A DNA stretch of 64,000 bases from Vermamoeba vermiformis (taxonomy: Eukaryota; Tubulinea; Echinamoebida): the NCBI GenBank assembly GCA_045837725.1, contig JBEWZL010000115.1, positions 111,459 to 175,458 of the forward strand, given 5' to 3'. Position numbers and translations under genes: made by a program. Shown here in pieces: positions 34,989 to 47,442 of this stretch; the stretch's first letter is position 1, and every line of letters starts with the position of its first letter. The notes beneath the pieces are model-generated. The model made no database searches. It was not told the origin of the DNA and was given only the letters and a program-made list of their open reading frames with translations.

Positions 34989-35770
34989 TCACTGGGCCAA
35001 GCTGAACTCCGTGGCAAACGATTCGAGCAGTATATTCACTCTATTCTTATTCAATAGTGGTTGTGTCATCCACGCAGCGATATAGAGCATCAAAGTGTTG
35101 CGGTCAGTAGACGAGCAAATGTCCTCGCTCACTGTCTTCTTCAGTACCAGATCTTGCGACATCATCATTATTAATTCTTGTATGTTATCCACTGCATGAT
35201 CGAAGGTGTTGGTGTGAGTACTAAGATAAATAACAAGTCTGATTACGTACGACAGGCCTGAAAAGTGAGTGTTTGAAGTAGCGGATGTGCATTGCCGAAC
35301 AGAGCACCGTGCTCGTTGACAGCGGTGTGATATTGACGCGCTAATTGTTGTTGTTGTACTAGCGCGCGCTTCAGCTGGTTTGTCTGGATTAATGGATAAG
35401 AATATATAACCACGATCGAGGTGTCAGATCCAACGTTCGTACCATGTCCAACAAAGTGTCTCTTAATTTTTGTAATATTTTTTGAACTTCGATTTCGTGT
35501 GCACACTCTTGTTCTGCGCGCTCTTGCTCATCTTCAGCTTGAAATGGATCTGCAGCCATATAGCTGATTGTTTGCTTATTAAAACAATTAAAAAATTAAA
35601 TTGAACGCTTACATTAGTCCTAAATGATTATTAACGAGTTCGTTAGCAAGCTGAGTGCCGCGCGAAGATAGATCGTCCCATTTGCCCAGCACTTCTTTGA
35701 TTAGCAGCACTGTATCTTGCACTTTCTTCTTATAGAACGACGTCAGCTTATTCAGAGCTTCTTCACTCAT
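34989..35770 (-). CDS. CINP: CINP-like protein (CDK2-interacting protein)
   Basis: Exons 35770-35613, 35563-35443, 35383-35251 and 35191-34989 close to 204 residues. The C-terminus reads DLVLKKTVSEDI and LYIAAWMTQPLLNKNRVNILLESF, which aligns with the human CINP end (LLLKRTVAKEL, LSYLSMWLHQPYV, LHLESMLLE). The N-terminus has a matching helix, VLGKWDDLSSRGTQLANELVN. CINP is linked to replication and checkpoint control and to a ribosome-maturation AAA complex. The rest is helical and Gln-rich. Call rests mainly on the C-terminal motif. Confidence 0.72.
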
Positions 35771-35873
35771 CGCGAGTCTCTGTGCTGGACACTGGCAGTG
35801 ACTAAATTAAAATAATCATTTGTTCGCTTGAGTGAAAACAACACGACACACGCACAATCAACTTCAGTCCAAT

Positions 35874-36978
35874 ATGAACAATAACGGCAATTCAATACTA
35901 TTTATACATAACACTGTTCAATATTACGCTTTGCTGGACGTGATTGACAATCCAAAGAAAATTCTTTCCTATGGCAAAGACTTACTACAAGAAGTGAAAA
36001 TAATTGGAGAAAATGCCAGTATAGAGGTATTAAATATTGAGCCCGCAAACTTTCTGGGTATTTGCTAATTGCTATTTTTTTTAAAAAGGAATTGATGGTT
36101 CAAATTCAGCTTGTAGACCCCACAAAGATCGGTATAACGAGAAAGGGTATTAAGTTACTAAAAAATTACACAATTGGCTCGGAGGTGTGCCCAGAACACG
36201 AGTTTGTACTTCCTGCGGAGATCTGGCACCAAATTATCGATCTGCTGGCGACAGATGATGTATGGAGTGCTGCGCGATGTCAATTCATCAACAAAGATCT
36301 GCACGACATTGTGTTGAGTGACTTAACTTGGCGCAATGTGTACGAAGACTGGACCAAGACCCAAACAGATCCCAATCTGACACACTGGTACACTCGCTTT
36401 GTGAAAGAAGGTATTGTTATTTGCGCTTGACTAGTATACTCTCATTGGTAGAACTCGACTGATAACACGTTGATAGCGTTGTGGACACGCAAGGTACAAC
36501 TTTCTGCAGACGTCATTAGCCGCTTCAACGACAATTATTATTGCGAAGTGAAGGCCGTAGAATTTACATCTGATATGATCACATTGCATATTGACGAGCA
36601 CGGCGATTACAGCTTGGGTACGTAGATGTCACTGACATTAGACTATACTTGACGACGCTGACCTCTGTGTCAGGCCAGATACAAGACCCTAAAGACTCGC
36701 AATTGTTGACTGTTGTTGGCTCGTTTCCTATGACAAAGTCTGCTCTCGTACATTCTGCATTTGAAATTGCCGATCCGAGGAGCAGGTATCTCGGAGTACT
36801 CGGTTATAAGGCCAGTTATGCCATGGGAGGAACTTATTCGTTCCGCTATGGCCAAGGAGGTTATGATGAGGTGAAGCTATTTGATCTGACCGAGGAATTT
36901 ATACAAAAACACAAGTTACAGCATATTATTGAGCGCTGGTCCATGCAATTTATGGGAGCTCTATCGCAAAGCTCGTAA
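35874..36978 (+). CDS. F-box protein without recognised substrate domain
   Basis: Exons 35874-36026, 36089-36410, 36477-36617 and 36674-36978 close to 306 residues. The central FVLPAEIWHQIIDLLATDDV, followed by LHDIVLSDLTWRNVYEDW, is an F-box. The segments on either side (an N-terminal helical part, and a beta-rich C-terminus with SFRYGQGGYDEVKLFDL) match nothing I know. It probably recruits substrates to an SCF ligase. Confidence 0.72.
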
Positions 36979-37144
36979 ACTAGCGCTGAATCGTGTTCTG
37001 CACGAGCGAAATAAATAACAAAAAAGGGCGGCAAAACTTGGTTTTTGGCTTCCCGCCCTTTCGGAATTTAAATGTTTTCGGGTCGAGAATATTTAGTTTG
37101 TCTTTAGAATCGAACACACTACCACACGTCATCTTTATTTTAAA

Positions 37145-38654
37145 ATGAGAGAAGTTATCAGTTTACACATTGGCCAAGCAGGCGTTCAAGCAGGTGAATC
37201 CACTTGGGAACTCTTGTTGGCTGAGCATAACATCGCTAACGATGGAACCATGAAAAACCCTACAGTTAGTACGTAGCCCTATAAATTTAGGTGATGTAAA
37301 CATAGTTTAACTCTCCGATCCGCAGAGGATGAAGGGATTTCGACGTTCTTTAGCCAAACCGACACTACTGGCAAGTATGTTCCTCGCTCCGTCTTTGTAG
37401 ATTTGGAACCTAGCACCATCGACAGCGTTCGCAACGGTCAATACAAGAAGTTGTTCCATCCGTCGTCGCTTCTTTCCGGCAAAGAGGATGCCGCCAACAA
37501 CTACGCCCGCGGTCACTACACTGTTGGTAAAGAAATGATCGATCCCACTTTAGAGCGTATTCGCAAGCAAGCTGAGAGCTGCGACAGTCTCCAAGGCTTT
37601 TTGTTGTATCACTCCGTTGGTGGTGGTACTGGATCTGGTTTCGCCTCGTTGTTGATGGAAAGACTCTCAATGGACTTTGGCAAGAAGTCCAAGCTCGACT
37701 TCTGCATCTATCCTTCGCCTCAAGTCAGCACCTCTGTGGTTGAGCCCTACAACTCTGTGCTCTCAACGCATGCGCTCTTGGAACACGTCGACTGCGCATT
37801 TATGCTCGACAATGAAGCCATCTACGACATTTGCAAGAAGAACTTGGACATTGAGAAGCCTTCGTACCTCAACTTGAACAGACTGATTGCTCAAATCACC
37901 TCGTCTTTGACCTCTTCTCTCCGATTCCAAGGTGCTCTGAATGTCGATCTCAACGAGTTCCAAACCAACTTGGTGCCTTATCCTCGCATTCACTTCTTGC
38001 TCTGCTCTTATGCTCCCATGTCCTCTGCTGAAAAAGTAAGTTTTGTGTCATTTCGTTGTTTAGTTACTCGTAGTAACCTCCGCTTCATTAGTCGTACCAC
38101 ATGCAAAACTCAGTCTCCGAGATTACCAGCGCTGTCTTCGAACCTCAAAATATGTTTGCGAAGTGCGATCCTCGTGTTGGCAAGTACATGTCTTGCTGCT
38201 TGATGTACCGCGGAGATGTCACCACCAAGGACGCCAACGCTGCCATTGCCTCGATGAAGAACAAGAAGGCCATTCAATTCGTTGACTGGTCCCCTACTGG
38301 CTTCAAGTGCGGCATCAACTATCAGCCCCCCACTGTCATCCCTGGTGGTGACTTGGCTGCTGTCAATCGCGCTGTGTGCATGTTGTCCAACACCACTGCC
38401 ATTGCTGAAGTCTTCTCACGATTGGGTACGTACTAGTGCCACATTATTGACACTAACATGTCTAACGCTATCTTATAACAGACCACAAGTTCGATCTCAT
38501 GTTTGCCAAGCGCGCTTTCGTTCACTGGTTCGTCGGTGAAGGTATGGAAGAGGGCGAGTTTACTGAGGCCCGTGAGGACTTGGCTGCCTTGGAGCGTGAT
38601 TACATTGAAGTCGGTGCTGATCACAGCGACGAAGACGCCACTGAAGAGTTCTAA
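37145..38654 (+). CDS. Divergent alpha-tubulin
   Basis: Exons 37145-37268, 37326-38035, 38092-38425 and 38482-38654 close to 446 residues. It is alpha-type: [47 protein letters not shown], the GTP motif [12 protein letters not shown], and [19 protein letters not shown] with the catalytic Glu of loop T7. Compared with canonical alpha-tubulin the luminal loop that holds acetylated Lys40 is missing several residues ([15 protein letters not shown]), and the acidic tail is short and ends in EEF rather than Tyr. Many other positions differ, so this is likely a specialised isotype. Confidence 0.95.
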
Positions 38655-38922
38655 GTGATTGGAACGCTAAGTGCATTGTAGTATTAGTATTGACTCGATT
38701 GGTTGCACGCAGATCCGTTTAAGTACTGGATCTGGAATACTTATCTGGTTGCTTTGTATAATTTGTGATATAAATAACTTACTGATTTACAATAATTATG
38801 CGCTTCAGCTGTCAGAGCTTGTCATGTCACGTGTTAATTTTAGACACTGTCTCATATTCAGTTCTATAACTTCAATTGGCACTGCAACAACAGTCGCTAT
38901 TTCTGTTTTAAGCGCGAGCAAT

Positions 38923-39897
38923 ATGAGCAAGAAGAAGAACGTTAAAGGAGGCAAGAGTGCTAGTGGGGGGTTTCAGATCGAAGAGCCTGAAGAGTGTACG
39001 CAACACAATCTCCTTTTATTATTTTTAAACTACCCTATCTAATGTATATTACTGCACAGTAATAGTTAAGCCTGTTGAGCAGCCCAAAGTGCCAAAAAAA
39101 TCGGAAAATATTTCAAAAAATCAATCAAGCGTGCAATCAAAGCCAGAATTTCAATCCGTTGATACAGGGACTTGTTTGAGCATGGTAATTTATTCTAAAA
39201 ATATTTTGAAAAGATGCAGCAACTCATTTACATGTCAGTGGCAACCGTGGGCTTCGCTGGTTGTACACGGTATTAAAAAGGTCGAAGGCAGGAGTTGGTG
39301 CGTTAAACATGCGCTATTATTGCTGTATTAATTGTCTTACCTCTGTACAGGCCCACTGACTATCGCGGTCGTTTGTGGATCCACTCAGCGAGCAAACAAT
39401 TGGAGCCAGAAGTGCTAGAACACGTTGAAGAGCAATATAAACGTATGGAGACACGTACTTGTTATGTTATTAACGTGTTTAATTGCAGGAATATCACGTG
39501 GCACAGCTGTATTCCCGCCACATTACCCTACTTCAGTGCTGCTGGGCTGTGTAGATCTGGTCGATTGCATCAATCAAACGCAGTTTCATGCCATCAAAAG
39601 CACTAAAACTCCTGAGGGTGAGTAATGTTATATCTGCGATAGTCTCAATACTGAACGAGCATCAGAGCTCCTGCTGCCTGAAAATGACTGGTTGAATGAC
39701 GAGAACGAGTCCGAATGGCTCTATGTCTGCACTAATCCGCGCGTATTGCCCATGCCTCTTGCAGTCAGTGGCGAGCACAAGCTGTGTATGTAGTGTTACT
39801 ATGTCACTGTTGACACTTCCAAGCTAATTGTACTGGTGTAGGGAAACTAACAAAGAAGATCCATACCGCAGCCAAGACACAGTTGAATTTGAGCTAA
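38923..39897 (+). CDS. ASCH-domain protein related to the C-terminus of ASC-1/TRIP4
   Basis: About seven exons run from ATG 38923 to TAA 39897, giving some 210 residues. After a basic, low-complexity N-terminus comes the ASCH fold: CLSMWQPWASLVVHGIKKVEGRSW, PTDYRGRLWIHSASK, SVLLGCVDLVDCINQTQF, WLYVCTNPR and a last exon giving KLTKKIHTAAK. This follows TRIP4 closely, but the TRIP4 zinc-finger part is absent. ASCH domains bind RNA or modified nucleotides. Splice choice near 39440 is ambiguous between two phase-compatible donors. Confidence 0.82.
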
Positions 39898-40038
39898 TAG
39901 TTGTAAATAGCGAAGACACGTCATGTAAATATTAATTTAGCACTCACTTCTTGCACAATTTTTTTCGCCATATTTGTTTCTGAACTCGGCTCGTGAAAGC
40001 AGAAAGCAATTGCCTACTACATTTCCTTAGATATCAAT

Positions 40039-41258
40039 ATGGAGCCATTATTATCTGTTGATTGTATTGTCAAGCTCGGTGGTAGCGCATTGACGATTAA
40101 AAGTCAGTTCGAAACGTTGAATTTCGAGAGCATCGAGGCGTATGATATTAGATTGTATACACATGTACATAACTATGGATTAACTATTGAAAATAGACTT
40201 GGATCTATGCTTCAACAAACAATTTTAGAATTTAAAAATCAACATGGCCGGGAAATGAGATTAATTATTATCCATGGGGCTGGTAATATTGTTTATCAAT
40301 TTCTAAAAATATATTCAGATTATTTAACGTGATTGAACATTCAGGCTCATTCGGGCATTTTCAAGCGAAACAATTTAAAGTTACAGAGGGAATTAAGGGT
40401 GCTGACGGCACTGTTCATGAAAGTAGACTAGTACAGCTCAAACGAGGTGTCGTTCAAACACGCATATCAGTCACCAAGTTGAATCATATTGTCGTGACAG
40501 CTCTTGCTCAAAAAGTATGTTTTAATTCAATAATGCTCGCGTGAGTATAGGATTGACACTAATTAGGGCTTGCCTGTGATTGGTTGTTCACCGTGCGCTA
40601 ATTGGAAGATTGAAACACATTGTTAGTACAACTCTCCTCAATTCAAGTATAACTGACACACTCACTACAGACAACGAGGAAGGCAAGAAAGTGATCGTGT
40701 TGCAGGACAATGTCCAAGAGCTCGAGTCCTTGTTGCGCAGTGGATTCATTCCCGTGCTGCACGGTGATGCAATGCTCGACGCGAACACGAGTCAAATGGC
40801 CACTATTCTCTCGGGCGATGTGATCATGCGTCATCTCGCTGTCAAATTCAACTGCACACGCACTGTGTTTATATCCGATGTCGAGGTATGACGGTGATAG
40901 GTGATGAGCTGAAGTATTGATGTGCTTTCAAAGGGTATTTGCACCGCTCCACCAACAGATCCAAGTAGTCGAGCTGATTCGGCAGATTGATGTCACGTCA
41001 GACGGACACTATGAAATGAAGCTCGAGACATCACAACTCGATTGCGATGTGACTGGTGGTATACTCGGCAAGATTAAGGCTGCAATCAACATTGTGCTCG
41101 CTGTACCTCGTGTCCAAGTCTATTTTTGCAGTTCGTTCAATCCAGAGTCGAAGCACAACTTACTGGGTAACAAATACAATTTAGTGATATTTACAAAGAA
41201 TTAACACAGTGTTACAGGTACGAAACAAGTCGGAACAGTGATGTTGCTCAAAGACTAG
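40039..41258 (+). CDS. IPK: Isopentenyl phosphate kinase (amino-acid-kinase family)
   Basis: About seven exons run from ATG 40039 to TAG 41256-41258. The enzyme phosphorylates isopentenyl phosphate to the diphosphate in an alternative end of the mevalonate route. Motifs in order: CIVKLGGSALT, IIIHGAGSFGHFQAKQF (with the conserved His), GLPVIGCSPCANW, FIPVLHGDAMLD, ATILSGDVIMRHLAV, FISDVEG and DCDVTGGILGKIKAAI, ending GTKQVGTVMLLKD. Around 40934-40970 two adjacent homologous stretches, GICTAPPTDPS and VVELIRQIDVTSDG, lie in different frames with no obvious intron between them. A canonical acceptor at 40958 would avoid the shift but drop the first stretch. Confidence 0.85.
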
Positions 41259-41272
41259 TCAAGCACGGGAAA

Positions 41273-43035
41273 TTATTTCAGTGCGTATCGAGCCATTAAA
41301 GGCAAGTGGTCACTCGGATAGATTGGACTGGGCAGCGCTGTGTACGTGTCGATAGATTGCTTGAGCTCTGCATTCTTCGAACTCGTGGGATTCTCCAGCA
41401 CTTCGAGCAATGTACACGTGGCAGGTTGATACCAAAGGTAGTCGAGACAGCCTAATGGAGCGACGAGTTGACGCGAATAAAAAGTGTGTATAGCTGAGGC
41501 ATTTGTACCTTTGAATCCGGGCGTGTAATTGGACACAGGTTCTCCGAGTGATTTGTAACTGCTTTCAAAGCCAATGGGACTCGTGAACTCGACGATGGAG
41601 CTGTACTTGACTATTTGCGGCACAATGGTCTCTTTGAGGCGTTGCGCGGTGTGTATCTCGTAGACCATCGAGTCCGGCATGCTGTTGAAGTCACCGCAGG
41701 CCAGTGTCGTGTACTGGTCCGCAGTCAACTTCATCTCGTTGCACATCTGTTGTTGGTACTCGTGCAGCTGATTCAACAAGTACCACGCTTGCATCAATTT
41801 GATTTCAGGTACTTCGGGGTCCCAGTAGAGGTGACAGTTTGACACCCACACGTATTTGGGTTGTTCCGCGCCTGTCAATGCCTGCAACATCACGACGATC
41901 GCGACATTGTTCCGCTTAGTAGTGAACACGAGGTTTGGGAATGATTGCAACTGCGGTGAATCAGCCACGAGCTTGTCCATTTCAACTTGAAACTTTTTGA
42001 CCAATTTGAATCTAAGATCAGCGTTAGATATGTAATAGATGTTATTCGTCTGTTAATCGATTGCATTACTTGTTGGTGTTGAAGAAGATGCCGCAGCCAT
42101 CACTCTTCAGTGAAGTTCGTTTGGTGTATTCGCCTTGATAGCCGAGGTCTTTGAAATGTGTTTTAAATGTCGGGAATTGATTTTCCTCGAACTCCTATGC
42201 ACCGTCAGTGTATTAATATATGGACTAATGAATGGCGTTAGAGCTCGAATAGAACGTACTTGCAGACAGAAAATGTCGGGTTTGAACGTTTCGATCTCGT
42301 TGTATATTAACTTCTGTCTATACTCCCACAACAAGGCATAATCGGGACAATAATAGTAGCGCGTATTGTCGCAATAACACTCCGCTAAAATATTGTACGA
42401 CATGAGCGAGAAGGCTGCAGATCGATTAGAATTGATACGATCGTGATGAATGCTACGTACTAAAGTCCTTATCGGTTACAGAGGCACTCATTATCAGAGC
42501 TAATAGGCAGCATTTGTCGTTTAGGCGGATCTGGCAATTTTGGCAAGACCCAAAATAATTCAGTGTGGCGCGGTACATTTTCTATTTCATCAACGGTCCA
42601 TGCCTCTACTTTCATTATGTGCATAAGATCTTCTTCACTGGTTGTGTAGTCGCTGGGAAAAATTAATTAAATTCGAATTTGAATTTTTTCAACGCTCGAA
42701 AATTATTGATAATTACAAGACCTATTTTGCAAAATATAACATAATTACCTTGCGTCACTAAGGAAATACCAGTTCTTGAAATTAACTGTAGGATCTGCAG
42801 CCTTAGGATCCTTTGTCGCATCTAATACGCTGTCGACTTCAAAGCCGCGGAACCAGCGATAAACAATGTTTCTATTAGTGTTCCAGCGCGGTTTGATATT
42901 CGTGCCTACGAGCACATGGCGCAGGACACCATACAACCGCTCATAAGTGAAGCCAATGGAGGTGTTGCTGTTGCTATAACTAGGATTATTATTATTATTA
43001 TTATTAGTCTGTTCTGCCGTGTTGCGATTGCCCAT
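41273..43035 (-). CDS. CCR4-type poly(A) exonuclease with plant-like N-terminal region
   Basis: About six exons run from ATG 43035 to TAA near 41273. The catalytic EEP domain has FSLMSYNILAECY, ALLWEYRQKLI, DIFCLQE, DGCGIFFNTNKF, NCHLYWDPE, LACGDFNSMPDS and YPSDHLPLMARY, the set of acidic and His residues of CCR4 deadenylases. The N-terminal part (VYRWFRGFEVD, TTSEEDLMHIMKVEAW, KLPDPPKRQMLPISS) aligns with the region before the nuclease in plant CCR4 proteins, so I join it to the nuclease. This needs donor GTAACC after 42480, not the stronger GTACGT ten codons further. The start MGNRNT could be N-myristoylated. Poly-Asn follows. Confidence 0.8.
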
Positions 43036-43614
43036 GTTGAATGTGAATAATGAATAACTCTCGCGCAATTTTAGACCTCTTTGATTTTGTTTGAACGAAG
43101 GTCTTGGTGACTTCTACATACTAACAATAGAACATTTTTTAATTAATAATATAAGAGGTATTGCTTTAGCATATATGGACTTCATCCAGGTTGAGGGCAA
43201 CAATCGTAGGTGATCCGTTGGAAAACAGAGTAAAAATTGATGAATCGACATTGAAACAACGGTGCCTCGATAATTCTTTTGATAAATTATGAAATATCGG
43301 CTGGTTGCGAAGGGGTGGTACATGCGTAATCGACAATTTGTGCGCTTGGGTGAGTAAATCTGAAATTTTAACGAGTTTTTCATGACAATAACGTGCTGGC
43401 TAGTTTCGGAGACTTGTCATTGAAATAATTGATATTTTACATTGTTGGTAGTCTAATTTTAGGACATTTTTGCCTATTTTCATCCATGTCACCCAACCCG
43501 TCTCGTGCCTTGGAGTATTTGAAAAGGAAAAATTTATGCCTCGTAATCCATTTCAAGTATTTTTTAAGATAGAAGCACTACTCAAGCTGTATATATTAAA
43601 CTTTATCTAGTGTA
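43036..43614. promoter_or_regulatory. Divergent promoter region CCR4 / VPS10
   Basis: A 579-bp AT-rich gap between divergent genes. Short open frames occur on both strands (for example 43114-43383 minus) but none shows family resemblance or splice support. Confidence 0.5.
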
Positions 43615-46600
43615 ATGCGCTTCTACGCAGTTTTATTCAGTCTACTCAAGATTGCACTGCTCGTGCGATCTCAAAACCCTTCTTGCGCGACGCTTATTCC
43701 TATGACTATCGTAAGTATTACGGCACATTTATATTAATGTAGTCCATTGATACGTGACGTGATTCACAAACTAACTTTATGCGCACAGACAGAGCTGGAT
43801 GGCGTAATTAAGGGCGATGTAATATGGAGCGAAGATAAACAAGTAAGTACTTGATAAGGAACACTTTTAACATTATAAAAAACCGAAACAACCCCCTTCT
43901 ACTCGAGTTTTCGTAATGTCTGGAAATAAAGGACTGCGGATTTATAAAATTTCGTTAGTTCGGACACAATCTAACATTTAGTTGGCAATTAGAACACTTA
44001 AATCAAATTATCAACATTAATTTCTCAAATTTGCGAGTGTTCTCTGGATTTGAACACCTCATACTAACCACGGATTTATCAGATTGCTTTCTTTTCAACC
44101 ACTTTTTCCAATGGTCGCAATGGCTCGCTTTGGCGCAGTATTGACGGCGGTCTAACGTGGAACAAGTAAGCCCTAATTCAATTTCAGTTCAAGTCGCGTT
44201 ATCATACGTTTCCTCGCGATGCTAATTCGATGGCAAAGTCATATATGATCAGCGCGTCTAATGTCACGATTTTCTAGCGAGAACCCGAAGCTCTCTGGAG
44301 CAGACAAGACGTGGAATCTGGATGGCAATGGTCCTGCTGGCGGAGTTTACGCTATTCACCCTGCAGCCACGCCCAACGTTGTGAGTATAATATGACTTAT
44401 ATAAGTACATTATCTTGACGATGTTTAGAGATTCTGCGTAGCAATCCTAAAGATACGCCTGTCAATTTACTTCTCAAATCCACCTTTCTGAACCTCACCT
44501 TATTGTTACCTAAATCACTCTATAATAATTATATGATATTTTCCAATTGCGTAATTACTATTGAATCACTTGCGATAAAGGCGTTTTTAGGTTCACAAAA
44601 TGATATTTTATTTATAATTTTAATTAACAAAGCAACGATTCTTGTATTATAACTCGTATTAACAATGCCGTATAATGCGATTAGTTCTACTTTGAAGGCT
44701 GGGGTCCGCGCATGTGGGTCACCACGGACTTTGGAGAGACGTACAACCAGGTCTATATTGGCGAACAATACGCGATTGAAGCAGTCTATCCACACCCGCG
44801 CCGCGACGATCTCTTCCTCGGCGTGTTGTCCTCGAGCTGCTGCTACCAACCCTGCTCTGATTACTGCTCGGCTGATGTACGTGTCACTCACATTTCATTG
44901 TCTGAATTATTCTTATCATCGCTCCATAATGTAATATTGGTACTCATCGCCCCTATTTGCAGTTGGTCCTATTCGAGGGCTACGGTCTCACATCCGGCGC
45001 CACCGTGAGGAAGTACGTCAGCACGCGTCCTGACATCACAGTCAGCTGGGGCAAGGCTGGTTATGACGGCTACAGCGACAAATCGCTCTACGCTGTCTAC
45101 GCGCCCGTGACAAATCAGGATCAGGTACACAACCGAAACTGTTTTCTCTTTGTTTAATTCCATGCCTTAATAATAAGCGGAGAATACTAATCCCGATATG
45201 TACTATGAATCAGAACATTATTTGTTCTGCGGCAGAAATGCTGTCGATTAATATCGAGTTTCTGCGCGAAATTTCAGAAATTTTACCTGAAGTTTGCTCC
45301 GTAGCAATGCTCGATTGACGACTATTGCAGTATTATATAGATTATTAATCAATGTTATGCAGTACAATGTCGCTGAGGACGAATACGTGCTCGAGTTCAT
45401 CACCGATGCAAGCGATCCCAACACTGTCACCTATCGAGTCGACTCTGTATTTGGCTTTGTCTTCGTCAACGAAACCAACACGATTGTTGCTGGACAAGTA
45501 CGTGACAATTGCGCTAATTTTACGTGAGTTTGCTGCTCACTCATTGCCCTTTTAGTACACCAATTTCGGTGCGCGCTTGGTGACCTCGTCGGACAATTTA
45601 GCTACCGTGAATGCCATTGACTTTCCCAATGCCCCTGGTGTCACTAGCATTGCTGAGAGTGTAAGTACACCTTGATCTCAAAGTCAGACACCATACCTAA
45701 TCGTTTCATAGGGCTATGCATTCTTGGACACTGAAAAAGGCACGCTGTTTGTTGGTGTGTTGGGTTATGCGTCAGGAGGACAACGAAGTACGTATAGACT
45801 AGGGAACTTGTTATTATACTTTGTGCTTATATTCATTCTTCAGCTGATCTCTATGGCTCTGATCAATTCTCCGACAATTTCCGATTGCTCCTCGAACATA
45901 TCGTGTGGTGAGTACTGCAAATGAAGGTCTAGTTGAACGAGTGCACTAACAACTGCCTCTCAGGGACCAAGACGTCGCGTTCGGCAAAGTGTCAGGCATT
46001 GATGGCCTGTACATTGCCAACAGATATCAGAACGGCGGCAAGCAGTCCGTGCTCACCTTCAATCAAGGAGGCTTGTGGTCCACACTTCAAGTCAACGGCT
46101 CGTGCAACGGTTGCTCGCTCAACTTGTACTCGCCCTCGAGTGACGTCAAAGATCATTTCTACTCGCGTCCCACCGCCCCTGGCCTCATCATCGCCACGGG
46201 CAATGTTGGTGTCAGTTTGAACGACGAACAATCTGCCGCTAACACTTATTTCACGCGCGACGCTGGTTTGACTTGGAAGAAGTTGGCTTCTGGCAGTCAT
46301 CTCGTGGCATTCTCGAACTTTGGCTCCTTGCTTTTGATGGTCGATGACTTGGACGCAATTGACAGCGTGCAGTAAGTGCCTCGAAAATGTCCCATGAGCA
46401 TGGTTTGTCTAACAAATTTCAGATTCTCGATCGACCAAGGAAACACATTCCAAAACTGTTCTTTAGTCGAGTCAGCCGACAACACTACCTCCGTCAACTT
46501 GCAAGCCGTGCGCATCTACACTGAGCCCACCACGACACAGACTCACTTCTTGTTGTTGACCTCCTTCACTGACCTCAACGGCAAAGACAAGTTCACGCTG

Positions 46601-47354
46601 TTCGGTCTCAATTTCACTGGCTACTTCACTCGTCAGTGCATCGGCGAAGACGCTCCTGGCACAGCTGCGAGTGACTACGAGTACTTCAATCCGACTGGTG
46701 TGCAAGACAGCTGCATTCTCGGCATTGATACCACGTACATCCGCAGAAAGGCTGGTGTTGCTTGCTACGTGCCCATGACCGAACAAGTCGTTACTCAGTC
46801 GCGCATCTGCGAGTGTACCATGGCAGACTATGTGTGGTAAGTTCAACACCTTTAACAGTGTTATTAGCTGACTTCTAACAAATTATCCAAGCGCGCCGTG
46901 CTACAAGTGGTCAGACGCCAGTCAGTCCTGTGAGCTCTACTGCACTGTGGACCCTTACATTCCCGCTGATTGCCAAGACACTTACGTGCCTGTCACGTAC
47001 GGCTATCAAAAGAACGCTGCCTCGCAATGTCAAGGAGGTCTGAACATGTTGCCGGGCCCCAACGCCACACCTCTCAAGTGTCCTCCTAGCCAGGTTCCAT
47101 CAGGCTTCACTGATCCTAACAATGTTGTTGGTGAGCGTCCAGCAGGAGAGATCATTGCCATTGTGTTCATTGTGGTCGGAGGTGTCATCTTCTTGGTCGG
47201 TGTTGCCTTGGCCGTTGTCTTCTTCATTCGTCGCAGGAGACGTCAAGCTGCTGGTGCCTCTGGCCCGAGTGTTGATGCCAAGCCTAAAGTGTCGTCGAAC
47301 CAGGACGGCGTGCATAATCCTTACGCCGTGCAATTGGACGAATCTTCCATGTAG
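43615..47354 (+). CDS. VPS10-domain sorting receptor (sortilin-like), type I membrane
   Basis: About fourteen exons run from ATG 43615 (signal peptide MRFYAVLFSLLKIALLVRS) to TAG 47352-47354, close to 800 residues. Asp-box repeats of the beta-propeller are visible: SLWRSIDGGLTWNKE, MWVTTDFGETY, YFTRDAGLTWKKL and FSIDQGNTFQNC. The Cys-rich VPS10-C part has SRICECTMADYVC, CAPCYKWSD and LYCTVDPYIPADC. A single membrane helix, IIAIVFIVVGGVIFLVGVAL, is followed by RRRRR and a short tail with NPYAVQL. VPS10 receptors carry hydrolases from Golgi to endosome. The intron before 45361 is unusually long (about 240 nt). Confidence 0.9.
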
Positions 47355-47442
47355 AATATCAAGGCGATAATCAAACAATAACAACTAGTTAAATATGTAG
47401 ATTTTTGTACAAAATTAAATTCTTTAATTATACATCGCTTGT

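Noticed and set aside
42469-42491. Two overlapping same-strand genes around the CCR4 start
   Set aside because: The upstream part aligns with the N-terminal region of plant CCR4 proteins and a phase-compatible donor joins it to the nuclease, so one gene explains both.
43114-43383. 89-codon minus-strand frame in the CCR4/VPS10 gap
   Set aside because: No start with a good context, no family match, and it lies in AT-rich promoter DNA.
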